Shown: positions 4,471 to 8,986 of the stretch, piece by piece | Layout: each line of letters opens with the position of its first letter | Numbering within the stretch: position 1 is the stretch's first letter | Source of the DNA: an uncultured Pseudobdellovibrionaceae bacterium | Lineage (GTDB): Bacteria; Bdellovibrionota; Bdellovibrionia; Bdellovibrionales; Bdellovibrionaceae | Assembly: GCA_937900305.1 (NCBI GenBank) | Contig: CALCCV010000494.1 | Span: forward strand, 1 to 8,986 | Length of the DNA: 8,986 bases | Direction of reading: 5' to 3' | Notes under the pieces: model-generated | What the model saw: the letters and a program-made list of their open reading frames with translations, nothing else | The model's database searches: none | Told to the model about the DNA's origin: nothing | Program-made: the position numbers and the translations under genes

Positions 4471-6843
4471 ATGAGCAAAAAGATCAGCGGCTTTGTCGTC
4501 GCTATTTTTCTGGGGACAACCATCGCCGTGCTCTTTCAAAACTGTTCACCAGCAAATTTTAAGGACGACCCGTCCGTCGCCGGAGTTTTTTCTAAAAAAG
4601 ATCTCGACCTTTTCACTCGTGAAGATGTGGCCATTGACGGGAGCATTCCTGATTATTTCGTGAATCCGAAAGTTCCCGTTCGGTCGCTCACCTTACTCAC
4701 TCTGCCAACACTTGGTACGATTTTTAACGAAGATGGCGACGCCGTGAAAGTCGGAGACACAATTTCGATCAACTTTCGTTATGTTCCTAGTCCCAACAAA
4801 AATGGAACGGATTCTTTTCAAGTGCGCGAGTTAGACAATCACAAAGACCGAGGCGAAGTGGTTCGCACCGTTGCCATCGTGATTGAGCCCGTCGTTGACG
4901 GCTTCAAAATACCTCGTCAAACCATCCGTTTGACAAATACTCCTGCCACCTTTTCATGGGGCACGACTGCGTCTTCTATATTGCCACCTTCAGTGTTGAA
5001 CGATCCTGAAATCAATGGCGATGGAATTAAAATTACAAATCTCGAAATCAAAGCTGGCTCTTACAAAGATGGCGCCCGCAACTGCACTCCGGCGCTCTGT
5101 TCTGACGGCACGGGTGGAAAAACCACTGAGCTGGGTTACAATTCATCCACCAAAAACTTCTCGTTTGATACCAACAACAAATTGGATCTCGATCTCGTAT
5201 TTTTGATCACCGCGATTGATGAAGTCGGTGGCCGATGGGACTTCGAACTCGAAGTTACGTTTTCAAATCCAATCAAAGATATTCAACCCAGTTTGGCCAT
5301 GGCAAATTCTTCATGCATCTTGTGCCACGCCCGGGTGCGCGGAACTTTGATCACTGACTTTAACGCCTCTGGCGGTAAAGCCGACATCGGTTTCTCTAGC
5401 AACCTAATGACCTTCGTTGAAGGCATTCATCACAATTTTGCCGAGCCAACCGCACGCGATGCTTCGACGGCAGATCTTTTGGGTGGCGTTTTGCCAGGCA
5501 AAGGCGATCAAGTTCGAGGATTCGACGACTTCTTGATGAGCTCATTTAATTCCAGTTTATTTTATGGCAGCAAAATCATCGTTCCAAAGCTTCAATTGAA
5601 TGACTACGACGCCATCGCTGCAAACTCGTACATCAATCTCTTCAAGAACGATGTGAAGTTTGATTTCCGAACTTTGCCCGCTGAACCCAATGCGGTTTAT
5701 ATGAAGTGGAACGACGGCCCAGAAAGCAAACTCAAAGCGGTCTTTAACAAAGTTTGGGAGTTTTTGGGTACCGCCCGCACGTGGACCGTCGCCGCAAAAT
5801 TTGACGCCAACCTTGCGGCCGTCGCTTCTGTCGGCGAGTACTTAGACGCAATGACTTCAGGTCGCAAACCCAGCGCATTCACCATGTCTGCCGAACGCAA
5901 AACAGAAATCAATTGGCCAGCCGCCGTGACCGATGCGGACATCAACGCCAGCATTCGCGAAGTGGGCGCCGTGAAAATCAGCGCCCCTTCCGCCGCCGAC
6001 ATCGTCGCCATCAAAAATAGCGACGCTAAAAACTACTCTTACTACGTCGCCGTCGGATTGGCTTGGAATTTACAAGCTGGTTTGCCAGCGGGACTTGTTG
6101 AAGACCCACTGTACTTCAAAAACAATGGTCCAATCACTTGTGAAGGACAGCTCGTTTTGGTGGGCAAACCCCTTGTTCTCACGAATGCTGAAATCAAAAC
6201 GAACCGCGGCTGCACGATCTATTCGGAACACACAGTGTTCGTCCAAAATACCAACGACACGCAAACCACAGTCCGCAAAGGCATCGTCATCACACCTCCA
6301 GCTACGACACCGTCAGGCTTGCATCACCTGCAAGTGACCAGCGCCGCGGGGATCGCGTTGGGCCTTGGTCAGTGCGCCAATGGCGAAGTGGCTCCTGGCA
6401 TCACCAACACCTTCAAGCACCGCGAAAGATACATGAAGCAGTACTTCGTCGGAATGACGACGATCCCAATGATGGATGACTTCAACACGGTCACAGAAAA
6501 CGGAGCGGCTCTCACCGTCTTGAAAGATGCAGCCGTCACTTGTCGAGATGGTTCAGACATCGCAAATGCCAAACGCAAAGTGGGCTTCGAGCGAGTGTTT
6601 TTGAATGCGCCACAAATTCAATCGCGCTATTCTGGAGATTTCTCGGGAGTCGCCATTGCACGCTGGTCGATTTTTGCATTAGGAAATTTCAGCTACCGAT
6701 TTGATCCTGTCTTTGACAGCATTGAGATTGATTACTTTCAACGGATGCCGGGATTTTTCAGCTCTTACTTCTCGGTTCCCAAATGTGCATCACCTATTGA
6801 AAAATTTGCGGCTGAACCAGGTCGCCATCAAATATGTCGGTGA
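4471..6843 (+). CDS. Large predicted lipoprotein with Ig/cadherin-like modules and one CxxCH haem motif
   Basis: I do not recognise the whole 790-residue protein. The N-terminus MSKKISGFVVAIFLGTTIAVLFQNCSP looks like a type II signal peptide with the lipidated cysteine at C25, although FQN before the Cys is not the usual L-A/S-G/A lipobox. Residues of about 50-130 resemble a cadherin-like Ig repeat, with INFRYVPSPN and NGTDSFQVRELDN (NGTDSF at 111-116). A second beta-rich module seems to run to about 268. C282-ILCH286 is a c-type cytochrome haem-binding motif. The C-terminal part from about 545 has a beta-rich segment with C557 and C581 (TNRGCTIYSEHTVFVQ) and ends in aromatic-rich sequence and KCASP. 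It is most likely anchored in the outer membrane facing the periplasm or the outside. A single haem site with Ig modules suggests adhesion or electron transfer, but the role is unknown. GGGGG lies 7 nt before the ATG. Confidence 0.85.
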   Translation: MSKKISGFVVAIFLGTTIAVLFQNCSPANFKDDPSVAGVFSKKDLDLFTREDVAIDGSIPDYFVNPKVPVRSLTLLTLPTLGTIFNEDGDAVKVGDTISINFRYVPSPNKNGTDSFQVRELDNHKDRGEVVRTVAIVIEPVVDGFKIPRQTIRLTNTPATFSWGTTASSILPPSVLNDPEINGDGIKITNLEIKAGSYKDGARNCTPALCSDGTGGKTTELGYNSSTKNFSFDTNNKLDLDLVFLITAIDEVGGRWDFELEVTFSNPIKDIQPSLAMANSSCILCHARVRGTLITDFNASGGKADIGFSSNLMTFVEGIHHNFAEPTARDASTADLLGGVLPGKGDQVRGFDDFLMSSFNSSLFYGSKIIVPKLQLNDYDAIAANSYINLFKNDVKFDFRTLPAEPNAVYMKWNDGPESKLKAVFNKVWEFLGTARTWTVAAKFDANLAAVASVGEYLDAMTSGRKPSAFTMSAERKTEINWPAAVTDADINASIREVGAVKISAPSAADIVAIKNSDAKNYSYYVAVGLAWNLQAGLPAGLVEDPLYFKNNGPITCEGQLVLVGKPLVLTNAEIKTNRGCTIYSEHTVFVQNTNDTQTTVRKGIVITPPATTPSGLHHLQVTSAAGIALGLGQCANGEVAPGITNTFKHRERYMKQYFVGMTTIPMMDDFNTVTENGAALTVLKDAAVTCRDGSDIANAKRKVGFERVFLNAPQIQSRYSGDFSGVAIARWSIFALGNFSYRFDPVFDSIEIDYFQRMPGFFSSYFSVPKCASPIEKFAAEPGRHQICR

Positions 6844-6844
6844 G

Positions 6845-6869
6845 AAAAAAAGGAAGCCCTCCTGGCCCC
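6845..6869 (-). terminator. Possible intrinsic terminator for glnD
   Basis: On the minus strand, GGGGCC (6869-6864) pairs with GGCTTC (6858-6853), including two G·U pairs, around an AGGAG loop. It is followed by C and then seven T residues (6851-6845). It lies about 58 nt past the glnD stop and just after the stop of the convergent lipoprotein gene. The stem is weak, but the U-tract is good. Confidence 0.45.
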
Positions 6870-6885
6870 ATCCGAAATACCGTCC

Positions 6886-6922
6886 TTGGCGAAGAGCTTT
6901 CATTCTCGAAAGCTTACGCCAA
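6886..6922. terminator. Long hairpin between the convergent lipoprotein and glnD genes
   Basis: TTGGCG (6886-6891) pairs with CGCCAA (6917-6922), and AGCTTTC (6895-6901) pairs with GAAAGCT (6908-6914). The two segments are separated by a small internal loop (AAG against TA), and the terminal loop is ATTCTC. That is 13 Watson-Crick pairs. It begins 4 nt beyond the glnD stop and 42 nt after the lipoprotein stop. On the plus strand a run of seven T residues (6935-6941) follows only after 12 nt, so it is not a textbook terminator. It may work as a bidirectional terminator or as a 3'-end stabiliser. Confidence 0.55.
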
Positions 6923-6926
6923 AGAA

Positions 6927-8986
6927 TCAAGTTGTTTTTTTCCGAACGGCCGCGAAGAATTTTTCAAAGTCTGTGAAGTCGTTCTTGATCACAAACAGAT
7001 CTTCCACTCTTCGACCCCAAGTGTGAGCAACAACCGAAATGATGTCGGCTTGCTCTTCACTTAATATTTTCGAAGCTAAATATAGAAGTCCTTTCTGATC
7101 CTTGCCCGAAAAACTTAAGGTCAGAGTTTTTGAATCTTGCGAGATCACTTCCATCTGATCAAAACGTGATTCAGGTAAATCCCAATGTTTCAACTCCCAG
7201 CTCAATCGCTTTTCGATAGTTTCGCGACTCAAGTTCCCCTGGACTTTGAACCAATCATAAACAAAGCCATCAAAAGTGGCGGCAAACGCGTGTTCCACGC
7301 CAAGTCCCGCTTTCCAAAATCGACAAAACAGTTCAGCCAAAATTCCACGCTGATCTTCAAATCGAGCGTAGCGAATCCACAGACCCTCTTTCGCTTTGCT
7401 TTGATAAACAAGAAATCCAGGTTGCTGATAGGCCCTTTTAAAGTCAGAACGCAGAAAACTTCCGCCCAACATTTGCTCAAGCAAAGATGAAAATTTGAAT
7501 TTATGATTTTTTGGCAATGGCTGAGGATGAAAATGGCGATGCAATCTCTCCCAAAGCGAGTTCAGGAGCTCGGACTTCCAGTCATTAAAGGCTTCCGGAT
7601 TCGTCGCTAAGATATCAAGGGCTGAAAAAACCGTCAGCATGCGCGCTCGCGACTCTGTCACGCCCAAGTCCACGACTTCACTGACCACCTTTGGATCATG
7701 AACATCTTTGCGAAATGCGACTTGTGTGAACAAGAGATGGTTTTGAACCAGCCACAAGATATCTTCCACCGACCTCTTCGCCAAACTCCCCGCTTTTAGA
7801 TACTCCCTCGCGATTTCGCAAGAGCGCTCTTCATGGTCATGCCCATGCCCTTTTCCCAAATCGTGGAAGAGCACGGACCATTCCAGCACTTCCCATTCGC
7901 GAGGCTCAAGACTCTTTGTCAGAGCAGCCAGTCGCAAAAGAAGTTTGGGAGTTTTTGCCGCTTGTTTGGTAATTTTTAAAATTTGATACAAATGCGCATC
8001 GGCTGTGTAGCGATGATACTGATCGAATTGAACATAGCCCACCAAGGGCCGAATCTCCGGAACCAGGGTGTCCACCCAGCGAGAGCGAAAACAGGCGGCT
8101 AAAAAACTGATCTCCGACTTGCGATCAACAATTTCCGAAAGGTAGGTGAAACGATCCTTAGCTGGAATTTTTTGATGTTCTAGATTTGGCAACGCCTCTC
8201 GAACCCGTTTTTGCGACGATAACGATTGATCTTGCTTCAAGAGATAGTGCAGCGATTTGTGATCCCGCAGAGCTTCGGTCGCGATAAATAGGTTTCTTTG
8301 CTTTTGACCAGCGCCCCGCTTTGACTGCTGGGCCGCCTCAAGCAGCCAATCGGAATAAAACAAGGAACGAGCCAGGTGCGCATGAACTTCGCGCATAAAT
8401 TGCTTTTGATCGCTGAATCCCAACCACGAGAACAGTTGAAACTGGGCCTCGGCCACGAGCGTGTCCTGAAAACCTTCGAGATGAAGCTTGTGTCGAATTT
8501 GCAGCAAAAAACTCTTTACGTAGTTGAGAACGGCAAGGGGGTGCCCCAACTCCAAGCGATCCAATCTTTGCAATCGCAAAACCGTCAATGCCTGTTCGAT
8601 ATCTCGCAAACCGCCAGGACCATATTTCAACTGGGGCTCTAACAACTGAGTCATGTCGTCAAACCGCAGGCCTCGATCTTTGCGCTCCTGGAGGATTCGT
8701 CCCAACACTCGGCGCTTCCAACCCCCATCACCCAGAAGCTTTCTCTGCTGAGCAAGCAAAGCTTCAGCCCCCGGTCCCGTCAAAGGTCGCGCCATCAACA
8801 GACCCGATTGATCAAACTCATCGACCCCAACGCTCCAGTCCTGCAAATCTTCTGGAAATCTGGCGCGAATCTTTAAACCCTCCAATTGAGCCGCAGCAAC
8901 GAACTCCCGAACCTTGGGTTCTTCGCCAATGAGAAGAACATCAATGTCGGACTTCAAAGACAACTCGCCGCGCGCCCACGACCCGA
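6927..8986 (-). CDS. glnD: PII uridylyltransferase / uridylyl-removing enzyme, 5'-truncated by the window edge
   Basis: GlnD senses glutamine and adds or removes UMP on PII proteins, so controlling glutamine synthetase and nitrogen genes. The frame is open to the right edge, and the 686 visible residues start GSWARGELSLKSDIDVLLIG, the nucleotidyltransferase motif with its catalytic D-x-D (D13, D15 of the fragment). The TTG at 8963 is internal to this motif and is not a start. Next come EPQLKYGPGGLRDIEQ (about 116-131), the GlnD hallmark, YHRYTADAHLY (about 323-333), and the HD phosphohydrolase core FHDLGKGHGHDHEE (about 373-386). Two C-terminal ACT glutamine-sensing domains follow: about 537-582 (DQRGILAELF) and 620-668 (KDQKGLLYLA). 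Both ACT domains lack the usual proline of the DRPGL loop. From the DxD motif to the end it seems roughly 100 residues shorter than the E. coli enzyme as I recall it. It converges on the lipoprotein gene. Confidence 0.96.
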   Translation of the reverse strand, partial: GSWARGELSLKSDIDVLLIGEEPKVREFVAAAQLEGLKIRARFPEDLQDWSVGVDEFDQSGLLMARPLTGPGAEALLAQQRKLLGDGGWKRRVLGRILQERKDRGLRFDDMTQLLEPQLKYGPGGLRDIEQALTVLRLQRLDRLELGHPLAVLNYVKSFLLQIRHKLHLEGFQDTLVAEAQFQLFSWLGFSDQKQFMREVHAHLARSLFYSDWLLEAAQQSKRGAGQKQRNLFIATEALRDHKSLHYLLKQDQSLSSQKRVREALPNLEHQKIPAKDRFTYLSEIVDRKSEISFLAACFRSRWVDTLVPEIRPLVGYVQFDQYHRYTADAHLYQILKITKQAAKTPKLLLRLAALTKSLEPREWEVLEWSVLFHDLGKGHGHDHEERSCEIAREYLKAGSLAKRSVEDILWLVQNHLLFTQVAFRKDVHDPKVVSEVVDLGVTESRARMLTVFSALDILATNPEAFNDWKSELLNSLWERLHRHFHPQPLPKNHKFKFSSLLEQMLGGSFLRSDFKRAYQQPGFLVYQSKAKEGLWIRYARFEDQRGILAELFCRFWKAGLGVEHAFAATFDGFVYDWFKVQGNLSRETIEKRLSWELKHWDLPESRFDQMEVISQDSKTLTLSFSGKDQKGLLYLASKILSEEQADIISVVAHTWGRRVEDLFVIKNDFTDFEKFFAAVRKKTT

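Noticed and set aside
6834..7064. Plus-strand frame at the end of the lipoprotein running into glnD
   Set aside because: It crosses the convergent gap and the antisense of the glnD ACT domain, with no supporting feature.
1..8986. Mobile element, CRISPR array, phage or defence system
   Set aside because: I found no transposase, integrase, terminal inverted repeats, spaced direct repeats or recognisable defence proteins on either strand.

Overview
The window looks like an ordinary chromosomal segment of a Gram-negative bacterium with mid-range GC. My best guess is a Bdellovibrionota-like or other delta-proteobacterial lineage. That guess rests on the style of the proteins (a lipoprotein with an 'FQNCSP' lipobox, a DUF455 ferritin-like protein, a YeeN-like YebC variant and a compact GlnD) and not on any marker gene, so it is an inference. 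I see no insertion sequence, integrase, CRISPR array, rRNA or tRNA.

Layout, left to right. (1) Positions 1-549, plus strand: the C-terminal part of an RluF/RluB-type pseudouridine synthase that runs off the left edge, followed by a convincing intrinsic terminator. (2) A 9-bp tandem repeat at 605-650 that overlaps the end of yebC. (3) yebC on the minus strand. (4) A very short divergent gap of about 32 nt, then a DUF455 ferritin-like protein on the plus strand, probably using a TTG start. (5) A minus-strand pair encoding a cysteine-rich YkgJ-like protein and SufE, joined by an ATGA overlap; the sufE stop overlaps the DUF455 stop. (6) Two small plus-strand genes: an exported 86-residue protein with two cysteines, and a 69-residue basic protein behind a strong ribosome binding site. 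(7) A non-coding stretch of about 296 nt holding a run of ten C residues and several small inverted repeats. (8) A 790-residue predicted lipoprotein with Ig/cadherin-like N-terminal modules and one CxxCH haem-binding motif. (9) A hairpin-rich convergent gap, then glnD on the minus strand, which runs off the right edge.

Functionally, the left half is RNA modification and translation (pseudouridine synthase, YebC) followed by metal and sulfur chemistry (di-iron ferritin-like protein, SufE sulfur acceptor, cysteine-rich protein). The right half is cell envelope (small exported protein, large haem-motif lipoprotein) and nitrogen signalling (GlnD, which modifies PII). The genes most worth attention are the translationally coupled cysteine-rich/SufE pair, the single-CxxCH lipoprotein and the two unrecognised small genes. 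I do not see a clearly new multi-gene system, and most genes here belong to known families.
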